Assembly: GCA_000827495.1 (NCBI GenBank)
Contig: KN817549.1
Span: forward strand, 224,164 to 288,163
DNA length: 64,000 nt
Direction: 5' to 3'
Origin: Hypholoma sublateritium FD-334 SS-4
Taxonomy: Eukaryota > Basidiomycota > Agaricomycetes > Agaricales > Strophariaceae
Positions 32,709 through 45,010 of the stretch are shown one piece after another. The position numbers and the translations under genes were made by a program. The notes beneath the pieces are model-generated. The model saw only the letters and a program-made list of their open reading frames with translations, was not told the DNA's origin and ran no database searches. Position 1 is the stretch's first letter; every line of letters begins with the position of its first letter.

Positions 32709-34064
32709 CTATACATCGTAAGGGTATTCCTTTCCGTGAGGGTAACTCGACTCGTTGACAGTGTCTTGTGGAATAGCGGCAGAGGCGGAACCTTTCGGTG
32801 GTAAAGGTGTTTTAATGGACGATGCATCATCTTGTATTTCCATCATCGACCGTTTTGATGCCCGTTCTTGAACGGTTATATTGACTTCGTGCACAAATTC
32901 AGCAGAAGTCAAGTTTCCTGTCTGGAAATCTCGGTTGGCATTCCTTTGTTGAGCTATCCGGCCAGTATCCTTTAGCTGGCGATAGACACGGGATATGAGA
33001 ATCGTGGCCAGAACTACGTGGAAGATGAAGAATTTTGCGTTTCTACCCTCATTACCAGACACCAATGCGAGGACAAGACCTTTGCTCATGACAACAATCC
33101 TAGTGTACTATCGCGTGAGTCGCGTAAAAATCTGGGTATAAATAAACAGTCTTACAAGCAATACAGTTGACTTTCGAGGAGGATAAACTTGTGTCCGATT
33201 GGCAAGGATGCACCGAACAGAATAATCGCACATTTCCTCCTCAAAGTCGTATTGAAGTCATAGGTGAGGAAAATGTTGTAAATGCGATAGGCGATGGCGA
33301 TGTAGATCAAAGAGTCGTTGATAAATAACACAATGAGGGTAGGAATGCCGAACACCCCATGAACTGATTCCTGGCAGTATTGCGTTGGTCCGATTTTTTG
33401 TGCTCCAAATGTTTTGAACAGCGTTAATGACATAGCTACCACAGAGAGGTAGGTCAGAGCGAAGAAACCCAGGACGTATGGGTATGGCCGATAAACAGCA
33501 ACTATCCGAAGGTAGCATAGTCCAGTTTCTCCAATTACCGCGATGGTAAGCATGGTGGTCATCACTCCAGCCAATTGTTCGCAGTTCTCCACGGGTAAGG
33601 CTTAATGAAGGTCGTCCGTCTTAGCTGAAATCGCGTCAAGACAAGATAAATGGCGTACTCAACAAAGCAGCCCTTCCAAAGCAATACACCAGAAGCGTAA
33701 GCCTGTGTAAGTAATTACGATCAAGCATTCGATTAGAGCGTGAGTGCTATATAGTCGACTCACCTGACAAGAAAATAGACAAAGGTTGGGACGTTGAACT
33801 TGTAGGCGGAGAATAATCGATAGTCATTTCTCAGATTATTGAGAAAATCCCATAGATAGATCTGGTACCAGAACAGTACAAGCAAATGTTAAGGGGCGAC
33901 GAAGAGCACAACTCAGACGAACTTACACCAGTTGCGCAGAAGTGAAAATACACTGAAAGGTTGATCTCATGCACCACCGAAGGCGATAAGAATATGTATG
34001 GTGTCGAGACCTCTGCCAACGGAATACTGCTGTTGAGGAATGGGACGCTCACAGAGGTAGACAT
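32709..34064 (-). CDS. Seven-helix-like fungal membrane protein, paralogue 2
   Basis: 371 residues from exons 33927-34064, 33764-33861, 33659-33702, 33156-33600 and 32709-33099. Exons 3 and 4 (44 and 445 bases) are exactly as long as in paralogue 1. Shared motifs are LWDFLNNLRNDYRLF, LRIVAVYRPYPYVLGFFALTYLS, IGPTQYC, NDSLIYIAIAYRIYNIF and GASLPIGHKFILLESQLYC. The tail has DFQTGNLTSAEFV, nearly the same as in paralogue 1. That points to a functional cytosolic motif and not free drift. Intron 3 uses the acceptor at ttcattaag to avoid an in-frame stop. Function is unknown. Confidence 0.8.
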
Positions 34065-36798
34065 CCTCGGTAGACAAACGCAAGTGCGAGCAAAACAGAA
34101 TCAAGCGGTGAGAGCGGCAGCGAGCTGGGGTATCATATTATGGCTGCGTAAAGAGACAGAACTTGAATGGGGAAATGGTCGGATGTAAGAACCAGTCAGG
34201 TTATCCTATTGGTGGGTAAGTATCCACACTACTCTGGCACTGGTAGGTAGTATGTTGGCATCGTTCGCCGCTCCTGTTTCAAGATTTTCCACTGTCAACG
34301 GGATTAATTATAGAATTAGTTGCGCCAACACTCATCCAGGCAATCATCAAGGCTTGCTACTCCAAATGACTTTGGTAATCCTTCTGAAGGAAGCTGAACT
34401 TGTCCGACGGTCAGTGTAAGGCAGCTCTCTTAGCAAAGGCTGTCCCAATGGACTGCCGCGATTACTTTACCGTTCGACGGTTCTATTTCAGCGTACACCT
34501 CGGAACATTGCCAAATGATGCATGATGTGTCACGTATATCTGACTAAAAATAGACAAGCAGATCGTTTCGGCGTCATAACAAGACACTATTGAGCTGGCC
34601 AAAAATTTGTGCGTAACGATATTTAATATAAGTCGCAAGCTTAGACGTATACATGAGGACCCTAGCACCTCGAGTCTATTATAATGATCAACACTTCAAC
34701 TGTAAAATTCTTCCATCAAATGGCGCTCAGTACGTGAAACTCAATTTACGATCACGCACACGCATACACACACGCCAAGGAGTTAAAGCGCTTAGCGCAC
34801 CCAATTCCACCTTTCCTTGGCCTATTCTGATCATTATAAAATTATGTAGCAAGAGAGCGACCATAAGAGGGATCGTAGGGGATCGTGGTAAGTACTGAGC
34901 AAGATATTCTCTTCTGAATAGTACTATTTACACTATTCAAAACATTACTCGTGTACATATTCAGTTCCAACTCACCTAAACTTGCACACTGCCACAGCTA
35001 TTTAATCAACACATAGCGACAACCCCCGAGGCAAATGATAGATAGCATCCGGTGGATCAGACGCCCGGATGTGTAAATGACTTTGACAAACGATAATCGA
35101 TAATCACCAATCTCAATTGCTTTGTGGGACACTTTTGGGTGAAACCATTTTAAGAGACCAAGGTGGTAAGGTTCTGTAGCACGGAGTATGGGATCGCTAA
35201 GCCCCGAAGGAGGCGAATGCTGTTCCCGATTGGTGGGCCCATGTAAATTTTGCCTCTGAATTGCTGCGGAGAGGCTAGTACCATAAATGGAGGTACTTAG
35301 GGCCGCGCAGTCGGTAGTAGCCGGGGGATTTTTTTTGGCGGACTTTAGTTGCAAAGAGCAAAAAGGTGGATCGCTGGACAATATAGTCCACTTCGAATTG
35401 AGAGCAGTTCCAATGCAGAGACGTACAGAGCTGTTGTCAAATTTCATAGGCATATGATTATATGAAACAGTAGTCGGAACATCATTGAATACTTAGCACG
35501 AAATTTGTTCGTCTTTAATTACTTCTTTGAGCATTTGAAAGCATGTAGACTACTTAAACTTCAAATGCTGAGGTGGAGGTAGAGTCTTCTATTATATTGA
35601 AGTAATTATGTTAGGATAGATGGTCCTAAGTACAGTCAGATGTTAAGTTTCTAGCAGCTCGTATTATAGTAAGTACTAGTGTCGTAGAAAGTATGTCTAC
35701 TACAGAGTATTAGTATTTGCCGTTGCCAAGAAAGGAGGACGAATAGCACGGGTGCTGCACGTGAAAACGTGTAGATAGATCGCACAAACTTACCAAGCGC
35801 GATCGTTTGATTTCAACAGCAGGTAATACGCACCTCTGAGCTTGAAGCTTGAAGCTTGATGGATGACAAAAGTTTGAGATCGTCAGGGTATTCATTTTCC
35901 CCTTTTGAAATAAACCACCGTGACGAGCCCCGACTCAGTGGTACCCAAGTGGCATAAGATGTGATTATATCACTGTAAAAAAATCTCTCTTCCTCTTTTA
36001 CAACTCTTTTACAGACCTGTCAATTAAATTAGACCAAAAAAATGGCTCTGTATTTGATTCATGACCACCTATGGTCGTCAATGAGAACTTTGTCCACATT
36101 GCTCGTTGTTTGTGTTGAATGACGTCAGGAGCACAAGTCAACGGATTCATTATTTAATGTGCAAGAAAATAGCCTACTGTTGTAATCTGCCTTGAGTTTG
36201 TGGTGTTTAATTAAACCTTACGCAGAACGCATGGGTCAATAGAAGTCTGGTAGGGCACCATGGACTCGCATAACTAGGTGATCGGCATGGCCGACGGTGC
36301 TTGAACGAGGAATAAATCGGTCCTGCGCAACTGTCGGGGAAGGAGTATCGAAATGGAAGTGGTGAAGATAGAATCATCAACTTAGTTAAGCGCGTCTTTA
36401 TGTGATGAAACCTCGATACTACCAGAGCGTGCCACATTTAATTTGATAGCTGTAGCAGGCAATGATGTCTCCTTCAATCATTGGAGCGTTGATAAGTAAT
36501 TCTAGTAATAGTGTATCTTTTCTCTTTTCTCTCACTTTTCCTCTTGTCTGATTTACTTACGCTCATATTTTGTAGGCAGTACATTCCATTGAACTTCGCC
36601 GTCGTGTAAGTATATAACCATGACCATCACGTCCATGTGCGGCTATTTATAGACAATTCATTCAGATCTGCCTTTTTAGGCCTTTGTACGCCGGTGGTTA
36701 TAATTGTGCTGATGCATTGATGGAGCACTGATTAGTATTACCTACACTTGGGTTACAAATTGAAGGGAAGTTTCGGCGAAACCGTCTCAGGGTCGAAT
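34065..36798. other. Gene-poor 2.7-kb interval
   Basis: AT-rich DNA between divergently oriented paralogues 2 and 3. Open frames such as 34998-35453 (minus) show no domain, signal peptide or codon pattern that would support a gene. No repeats were recognised apart from short AT-rich runs. Confidence 0.4.
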
Positions 36799-38116
36799 AT
36801 GGCCTTCATCTTTAACACCACCATCCCTCTGAATGAGCTCCCTACACCACTGATACTCCTTCCTCCGCACGAGGTCCATAGTGTTCTTCTGTCGACATAC
36901 ATCCACCTCGGGACATTTTCGGTATGGAATATACTGCATCGCTGAGATCCTGTTAACTGCCTAACGCGCTCGGACTCTGGAGCGCAGATACTGGTCTGGG
37001 ATGTCATCAATAACCTTAGGAACGACTGGAGACTTGTCTCATCCTCCAAACAGGGTATTCCCACTTCAGTCTATTTTACAACTAGGTATTTTATGAGCAT
37101 CAATGAGGCGATCTCCGAATTAACGGATGGTCGTGTAGGATATCGCTATTGGCCTATGCAGTGGGCCGCGCGCTTCTTCTGAGTAAGCCCTACCTCGCGG
37201 CTGAGCATATTTTCGCGCATATCTAATTCGTGCACACGTCATGATCACTAGCGCACCCGATTAAAGATTGCGCCAAGTTCCAGGACGCACTGAACTGGTT
37301 CCTAATCGTCTTCGTCGCCTCGACCGCACTCCTCTTCTATATCCGCGTCTGTGCGCTGTACGCGATGAAAAAGGCAGTCATTGGGTTCTTTGGCATCTTC
37401 TGGCTTGCCACGGTTGCCATGGCTGGCACTTATTCCAAGACGTTCTCCGCCGAAAACATAAGGACAACCGAATACTGCTTAGAGCGACCGGCGGGTGATC
37501 TCCTCGGCCCAGCGCTCGTAGTCCAGCTGGCGAACGAGCTTTTCTTGTACCTCGTTGTGGCATACAAGGTCTACGCGCTCCTCGTTGCCAACCTCCTTTC
37601 CAGAAGCGCGGTGGGTTCTTGCTCGTGGAATACCACGCTATTTGCCGTTACGCGTTTTGCGGTATTAGAGCCGCACCTATATTGTTTGTGCGTTGGGTAC
37701 CTCTCTTTCTCACTCCGTGAGTACTGACCTTTGTCCACAGATGCATCGTTGCCACTAAGGCATTCCTCGTGTGCGCCGCGTATGCCTTCCACCCACCGGT
37801 CGACGCGATGTTCATCATCGTGCACCTTATCTTGACGAACGTCTGGTCGGGGCGCATGTACCGGGCGCTACAGCCGACAGCGCGTCCGGTGCGCGAGCTG
37901 CCTATGATATCGCAGGCAGAGTTCGAGATGCGCTTTGGGCGAAGCCCACAGCCGCCGCCATCTCAGCATCCCGGCGGGGAGCAGACAGGCAGTCCAGATT
38001 TTACGTCCACGCAAAACTCCTCAGTGCGTGTGGCGGACGAACACAATGCCGACGCCAATGAATTAAAAAGAACGTCGACAAGTATATACAGCATCAGGAG
38101 GGACTGTAAGATGTGA
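36799..38116 (+). CDS. Seven-helix-like fungal membrane protein, paralogue 3
   Basis: 358 residues from exons 36799-36921, 36988-37085, 37139-37182, 37252-37687 and 37741-38116. All intron phases match the other two paralogues, and exons 1 and 3 have the same length as in paralogue 1. Motifs include LVWDVINNLRNDWRLV, LLAYAVGRALLL, DCAKFQDALNWFL, VIGFFGIFWLATVAMAGTYSKTFSAENI, ANELFLYLVVAYKVYALL and LEPHLYC. IGPTxYC is replaced by IRTTEYC, and the tail DFQT-TSAEFV motif is reduced to ISQAEFEMRF. It is the most divergent copy but has no stop or frameshift. Function is unknown. Confidence 0.78.
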
Positions 38117-39735
38117 AGCCCATTCCTGGCTCGCATTATTCTCTGTATATTATATGTATTCATTGCGAATGTGTGCCTCCTCAATGACGCTCAGGCCACT
38201 ACTCTATCAAAAGCGGTGTAGTCCCTTTATGAGGCTTACTAGTAGGCTTGTTAGATCGACTGTCATCCATCCATCCGTTATCAGGGTTGTGTGAACGAGC
38301 CTAGTGGTCCCCACCAACATCTCGGTCGGTCTATGCCACCCCTGGATGATCGTTCGCCTCTACAATTGATATTTATCCAAATTGTCAAACGCCCATCTTC
38401 TGCACTTGACACGTATCCGCAGGCCTCCGCCATCTCTTTCTGCCTAAAGGAAATGTCGTATCTTCCGAGTACCATCCAAAATTAACCTGAAAACATCCCC
38501 ATATTACGTGCAATGAAATCAGTGCGCTAGAAGATAATCCGGATGACAGAACCTCTTTTCTCCCACTTCCTCTCTCAAGCTTGTAATTAAATAAATTATC
38601 CGCCTCCAAACGACATTCCATTCCACTCAAGCTGAACATCAGTCCATCCAATTGAAATCTTCCCAAACTATCATAACAAAATGCACAAGCATACGCACAG
38701 GCATGTCCTACATAGTACATGACATGGATGACGGACCTATGAATAGAAATAGCCCAAACGTTCAAATATTCATAGACGTATGTACTGCACATCAAGCCCA
38801 TCGCCGATTATGTGGGCCCGGGGTCGTCATCGTAGGCGTTCCTCCCCACGCCCTCAGATCATCACTCCCATGCCCACTATTTTTATGGGAAGGCCAGCAA
38901 CTTAAGGGGCCGGGAAAACAGCGTCAGTACGACGTAAGGAGTCCGCATCGGTCCGCACCCTGGCTGACTATTGTATTATCTTTTGATTATCTTAAGCCTA
39001 GAGTTGTCCGGCCGTAATCCAGAGCAGACATCGCTGGCTCATTCTCATCTCCGAGGTCGGAGCTGGTCGAAATCACTTGCTTTGAAGGATGTAATTCCAT
39101 ATCGCTGATTACTCAATTGACGCCCTCAGCCCACAGCAATATCTAACTGATAGTACAACAATTTTAGACACAACTTCATCTTGAAACCAACTCGCAAAGT
39201 CTTACCATCCTGATGCCATGTTAGCTGATCACCACTTTCTCTGCATTGAGGTAGTCGAGGTATACCTTAATCACATTATTCTCCAAGGTCTGATCACCAG
39301 CCAAACACTGACGATCAACGGGGTCACCACAAATATGATTCATGATTAAGCCTACAGGCAAGCTTTCCACGTAAAGTACGAGTAGCTATGTATTGGTTTC
39401 AAGTTGAACAGGCAGAGTTTGCGCGTGTGCGAGAGCGAGCGTGAATTTCGAAATAGGATCTAGACCAGGCCAGATTGGTTAAAGAGAGTGGGCAACAAGA
39501 CCGAGTTGCGAAGAAGTAGGATTGAAAGAGATTGTCGATGGATAAACACTCCACATCTCCACATGTGGGTGAAATAAGGGGTCGCCCGCGAGTGCACATG
39601 GGCGCTAAATTAGAGCGTCTTCAAGCTGTAAAATGAAAGAAATCTTGGGGTCGACCAGCAGCAAACCAACAAAAGAGCAATGCGAAAGCAAAAAAGCGAA
39701 TAGTAACAGGAGCGAAAATCTCCGCGTAGGCAAAC
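38117..39735. other. Intergenic, nothing recognised
   Basis: 1.6 kb of non-coding sequence between convergent genes. No RNA gene, repeat family or gene fragment could be supported. Confidence 0.4.
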
Positions 39736-42700
39736 CTACATGGCCTCCGCCTGCTCAATGAGCGACAGTGCCTTTGGTCCGCGTGGACGGATGTCACAAC
39801 TGAATGGGCTCGGTGACCTACATACATGAACGTTAACACCAACCCATTACAAAACCGAGTGTTATCAAACCCTCAACGCACCTGAAGATCGGGTTCTCAA
39901 ACTTGACTTCTGGTTCAAGAACGTTCCCGTGCTCATCCACCGCTTTCGATATATTCAGGGTGGCGAGCATTGACACGATGAGAACCCACACCGACGACTC
40001 AACGAGATGTTGCCCGGGACACAGTCTGTATGTGTTTAATTAGAAAATGGCCAACGGGGATAACGAAATGATCATTGGAGGAGCGGAACTGACCTCCGAC
40101 CAAATCCGAACACATAGTTTCTAGGGTCCATCCGCTGAGTCACCTCAGCACTGCGTGGTTCGAGGAAGCGCTCAGGCTTGAACGCGTCTGGTTCGGGGTA
40201 CATCTCTTCGTTCCTCAGTATCGCCCTATCAAACCCAGCAGATTAGCCTCGACACCCAAATCCGTGAGCCAGGCTACTAAAACGCACCAGATATTACCGA
40301 ATACCAGCGAACCCTTGGGGATGAACATGCCCTTGTACACATTGTCCTCCATCAACCTGTGAGGGAGATCTAATCAGGGGGCGACACCGTCAGCATCATC
40401 CACCCTTGTCTCGGCACACCCAGAGCTCGAAATACCCACTCAACGGCACGGGGGCGGCCCATCGCAGCGTCTCACTGAAGATGGCTTCGACTGTACATGC
40501 AACCATTTCCAGCACGAGCGAATCAGTTACCTTGCACGAGACAAAAATAAGAAAAGGGACGCACCGAAAGGTAATTCTGCCCGATCCTCAAAGCTTGGCA
40601 GGCGGTCCGCACCAACAACAGCGTCAATTTCCGCCTGGGCGCGGCGTTGAACCTCGGGATGCAGCAGCATCGCAAGGATGAAATGCGAGACCACCGTAAT
40701 AGTCTGAAGGTACCGCGTAAGCCACGATCGAACAGGCCCCTGCGCGTGAAAGGACATACCGCATCCATGCTCGCCGAGTACATTGAATTCGCGCTCCACT
40801 TGAGGTCAAATTCAAAGCGCTCACGATCACCGCCGTCCATGCCTTCGTCCTCCAAGAGCATGGAGCACAGGGAGGGCTTGTAGTTACCTGACTTCTGTAT
40901 TGACGTGAAACAATCAGCCAGCCGCCCACACCCCGCCTGAGCACGCGGCGGGGATCAAAGTCAGAGTATCACACAAAACATACCAAGCTACTCTTCACAA
41001 ACTCATAAGGTTTGTCCACAAACTCCTCCATCTTCTTCTTCCATGCGCGCGCACTGCGCTTGAATCCGCCCCCGGGGACCCACTCCGGGATGTATTGTAG
41101 AGATGGTAGGACATCAACCGGCCACACGCCACCGCCCGACGCAATTTTTTCGCTAAGGATCGCAACACACTCCTCGGCCAGCCGGAGGAATGGATCAACT
41201 TCGCTTTCACTACCGCCTTTGTCTTTTGAGCGGTGAGCATTTGCAATGCTTGCACTGCCGTTGGTCGGTGAAAGCCCAGTGGCCTTGGCGGGGACAGGTT
41301 GGTAGCCGTAAACAACACTGAGTATCGAGCCGCCTGTGTATCGCCTAATATGCCCCGTGTAAAGGGCGGGCTCCTTGACAAGTGCGCGGAGGAAGGTATG
41401 GGTGCTAGTGAGGAGGAGTGGGTGATACTGTGGAATGGTGGGGATGCCGAGCGCCTTGTGCAGCAACCTGCGATGACGCTTGGATTGCTCCCCATAGGGA
41501 GTGAATGCGACCTAGAGGAGAGGCACGCGTTAGAACATGAAGTCCCAAAAAATGATGCAGAGCCAGCAATAAAAACAATGTAACTGGAAGCGGTAACATA
41601 TCCTTTTCCATCAAAACAAAAGATTCAATGGCCCCATATTAATCTCGTCCCATTAATGCAATATAAAAAGCACTCCAACGGATAATGAGAAGTCTTTTAG
41701 AAGCGTTCCCTTCCTTCCCTTGAAGAAGACACGGTAATCAGAGAGACAGGAACTTTAAGAACCACACCTATAGGCTCGCGAACCCCCAGTGCGGATGCTA
41801 CGTGAGGGGCAACACCCGGTCGATCGCGGGTTGTCGGAAGTCCGCTTCGTCATCGCATTCCACGGGTAATGCTTCGGCCCAGAGCAATAGGATTTGGGCG
41901 ACATGCATAAAGTATGGCAGTGGTCGGTGTAAGACAGCTGCACTTGCAAGAAGATAGGAAAGGTATAAAAAAAAGAATAGACATCTCTGCCAAGAAGAAT
42001 GAAGAGCAAACAATAATGAGAATCAAAAGCAAACTTGAAACATAGCATCAACTAGGAGAGCCATTTGCAATGCTAAGGTGTCGGCGATGATAAATGGGTG
42101 AAATATGGCACGACCCACGCAGAGACCCACAGAACGAGAAGCAGAATGGAAAGGACGATGAAGAATGGGATATCCGCTCACCATATTTTTGCACCCGCAT
42201 CTGTCGGACCACGGATAGAGTAGGCAGAGAAGGGTTGAGAAAGTTCCGAATAGTGATCATGATCCCAATAGGATTCCGATATATTGATGTCATTTTAAGT
42301 GCCAGTGTCGATGCGATTAGATGGCAGTGGTGATTTGAGTGGGCGGACAAGGTAGGAAAGTGTTAGCACAACGAAACGAAAAGCGGCGCGGGTCAATCAA
42401 GCTGGATTCAGATCGGAAGAAAACTTGGAGGGAAAGGCGAAGGTGGCTAGAAGCTCTAAGTGTGAGACGATCCGGGTCACCAATCTCAGCACAATGCACA
42501 TGGGTAGAGCATACCGACAGCTCTAGCGCGATTTACGCTGCCAACAGTAAGAAAGAAGAATGATACACCAAAACTGACGCGCGAAACTATGGGGTTTGAG
42601 CGCATATATGCATGGAGACGAATGTGTGACATGCGCGAAGCTTCCCCTGCTCATATGAAGTAAAACGGAACGCGGTTTACCAAAGCTGGCAGCTCCGGCG

Positions 42701-43358
42701 CGTTTCACGCTGTGAATATGTAGAGAACGAAGAATCATATGCCACCAATGACGCCTGCGCCGAGATGTGTGCACAGAAATGAGCGCATATATCCGCAGTA
42801 AACCGCCCAAAGTTGGAGAACTTGGAAGAAAAAGTGCAACTTACAGCTCCCCGGCCATAACCAAGTTCGGCTTGTCCGAATAGATTGCCCCGCGTTTATC
42901 AAGAAGGTCGAACGCGGCTTCGGGACTGTTTAAAAAAACTAGTCCAATGCCAAAGGCGTGGAGGTAAACGACATCGCCTAAATAGGAGGTTGTTAGATTC
43001 ACGTAGAAGGTCCAATCTGCCAGAAAGAGACGCATATATGCTCTCCAAACGCGCATAAAATCATGTCCCAGACACGTATTCAATGCACCATGTCAGCCAC
43101 TCATGAGCGCCCCCCGCGCCTCCACCAGTGTCATCCCACCCCTGAGATCAACACACCGAACGCACCGTATTCTTTAGCCCACTTGTTCGCTGGTAGCCAT
43201 AGCTCCTTAGCTGTGAGGTCGCGCAAATTCCCAAGAAGTGGGATAGGCTTTGGCCCAGGAGGGTAAAGCCCTACTGGTGCTCTCCGCTTGGCCTTGAGAA
43301 AGAGGAAAGCGAAGAGAACAACAAGAGCGCCGCTGGTCAGAACGAGTGGGGTGGACAT
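39736..43358 (-). CDS. Cytochrome P450 monooxygenase
   Basis: ER-anchored haem monooxygenase of 542 residues, with eleven exons: 43166-43358, 42845-42977, 42182-42200, 40984-41511, 40760-40894, 40565-40703, 40436-40490, 40288-40356, 40094-40225, 39882-40025 and 39736-39817. An N-terminal anchor ([17 protein letters not shown]) is followed by the [13 protein letters not shown] hinge. The K-helix ETLR is in SETLRWAAP, and the haem loop is FGFGRRLCPG. The 19-base exon 3 restores [19 protein letters not shown] and is flanked by introns of about 650 bases, ten times the local norm. The I-helix reads SASMDATITV, lacking the usual AGxDT glycine. The segment [13 protein letters not shown] lacks the PHR-like stretch common after PL, while a shifted frame nearby reads LGVPRQG. 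The substrate is unknown. Confidence 0.85.
42511..42800. repeat. Diverged direct duplication inside P450 intron 2
   Basis: Two segments, about 42515-42610 and 42686-42795, share cagctc, gcgcg, acgctg, gaagaat and gagcgcatatat in the same order. A third gcatatatg is at 43033-43040, just beyond the next exon. This may account for part of the intron's unusual length. Confidence 0.4.
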
Positions 43359-45010
43359 GATGGTGTGGAAAGAACCGGGAATGGACCGCAGAGTAGATAT
43401 ATGAGCTGGCCCGATCTATGTTGGTGCCTGCGCCCTAAGCTTTTCCCTGACGGTTTGTACAAGACATCTCATTAAATTTTCGCTTCTGTGAACCCTTGAA
43501 AGAAGCATCAGACGAGATCAGGAAGAAGAGGCAGGCGGTGATCCAATTTCACTCCAGACCGTATCAGGAAGGCCGTCGCCGGCGCACGGGCTCACGCCGC
43601 TGCCGTTACCTGCCCCTCAACCTCCCGTCCCAGCCGACACCCAGCCGACACCGTCGCGAAAGCTACGCGTACTGCAGGGTATCGCGTAGCAACCTATGCG
43701 CTATTCGACATTGAAAGGGGTCGGACAGAGCGCGGAGAACGTTCGCGGGAGAACGAGCATTCAAGATGAATGGTCATGGTACAAAAAAAGATAACAAAGT
43801 GGATCCCAAGATACACGTGTGCGTACCAATAGCTTCAAGGGGATTGTATAATGGAGATGGTACTGCCTCCGTGGTCCCGTCGACAAAATTTTCATGGGAA
43901 GGAAAGCAAGCAACCTAACGCCCGTTGCTGATGTTGCAGCAATTAACGCGGACGTGCGCTCACAGGGCCGCGCCGAGGAGACGCTCACCTCACCCACTGC
44001 CGAGATAGTGTGCGTGCAGTATTTGTGCGGTCGTTTGGCGGACGTAGAGCATTCGTCCTGTATACAAGTTGGGTAATTCCCCACCGGGCACACCAATTTG
44101 GCCCCAGGATAAACATGTTCCCCGCCACACCCGCTACCGTGAAAACTACGATCAAAAAATAGAGCAATTGCAGGGCTGCGTCGTCTAGACGCGAACCTTG
44201 CCAGTCCGTTAACGGCGTGTGATTGTCGATGACGCAGCATGCAGGGTAAGCGGGCCCGCGGCTGCCGACGCGCCGCGCAGACTTGAGGATTGGGCGCGAT
44301 AGAGCGCGATGCGCTGCGATCGAGTTCAAATTAATGAGGACCTCGACCGGAGTCAAGACAATTCCCGGCCGTTGTGGTGTATAATCTTAATGTTGACAGC
44401 GTCGGCGTGTGAGTACACGACAATCCAGAGACGGGTTTGACGGCATTTTATTATGTGAGATACGCCGACAGCCAACCGCGACGTCGGGCGGCTGTTTATC
44501 GGACTCGCGTTCCAACTCGCGTCAAGCTCGCGCTACATACTTATGTGAATTTGATGTGAATGATGCAGAATCATTCAAGTACTTACATAGTCCTCGAGCC
44601 AACTTCGGGTAAAGCGGAGGCGAAGTATTAGCTCGGCAGCAGGATAAGATAAGATCTACCTACTGACTAAGCATAAGTATCGATGACTGAGCTTCCGCTG
44701 CTCAAGAGCGCCCGCTTTGTAACTGAAGTCAACTCATCATCAAATACGAAAGGTAGATGAAACTACAGCTTGAACCTCAATTCGTCAGTGCGAAACGTCC
44801 TGGTCTACCCGCGGCCAAGGCTACCCGGAGCATATATTTTCCAACACGCTATTTAATCAATATTCAATAGCTTTTCATGCATCTGCCCAATGGCACCGTC
44901 TGCGGTGGTTTACGCAGGCTCGCGTCATCTGAGCGGCTGAACACGCGCTCGGTAACCGGTGGCACATAGATAAGACTTCTGAGTCACAATAACTGGTTCA
45001 GACCGCCACC
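43359..45010. other. Intergenic with weak minus-strand frame
   Basis: A minus-strand frame at 43985-44356 encodes one clear hydrophobic helix (LLYFLIVVFTVAGVAGNMF) but has no ATG in a good context and no known domain. It could be a remnant of a membrane protein. The rest shows nothing recognisable and must include the promoters of the two diverging genes. Confidence 0.4.

Noticed and set aside
34998..35453. 151-codon minus-strand frame
   Set aside because: Composition looks random. No motif, intron signal or neighbour supports it.
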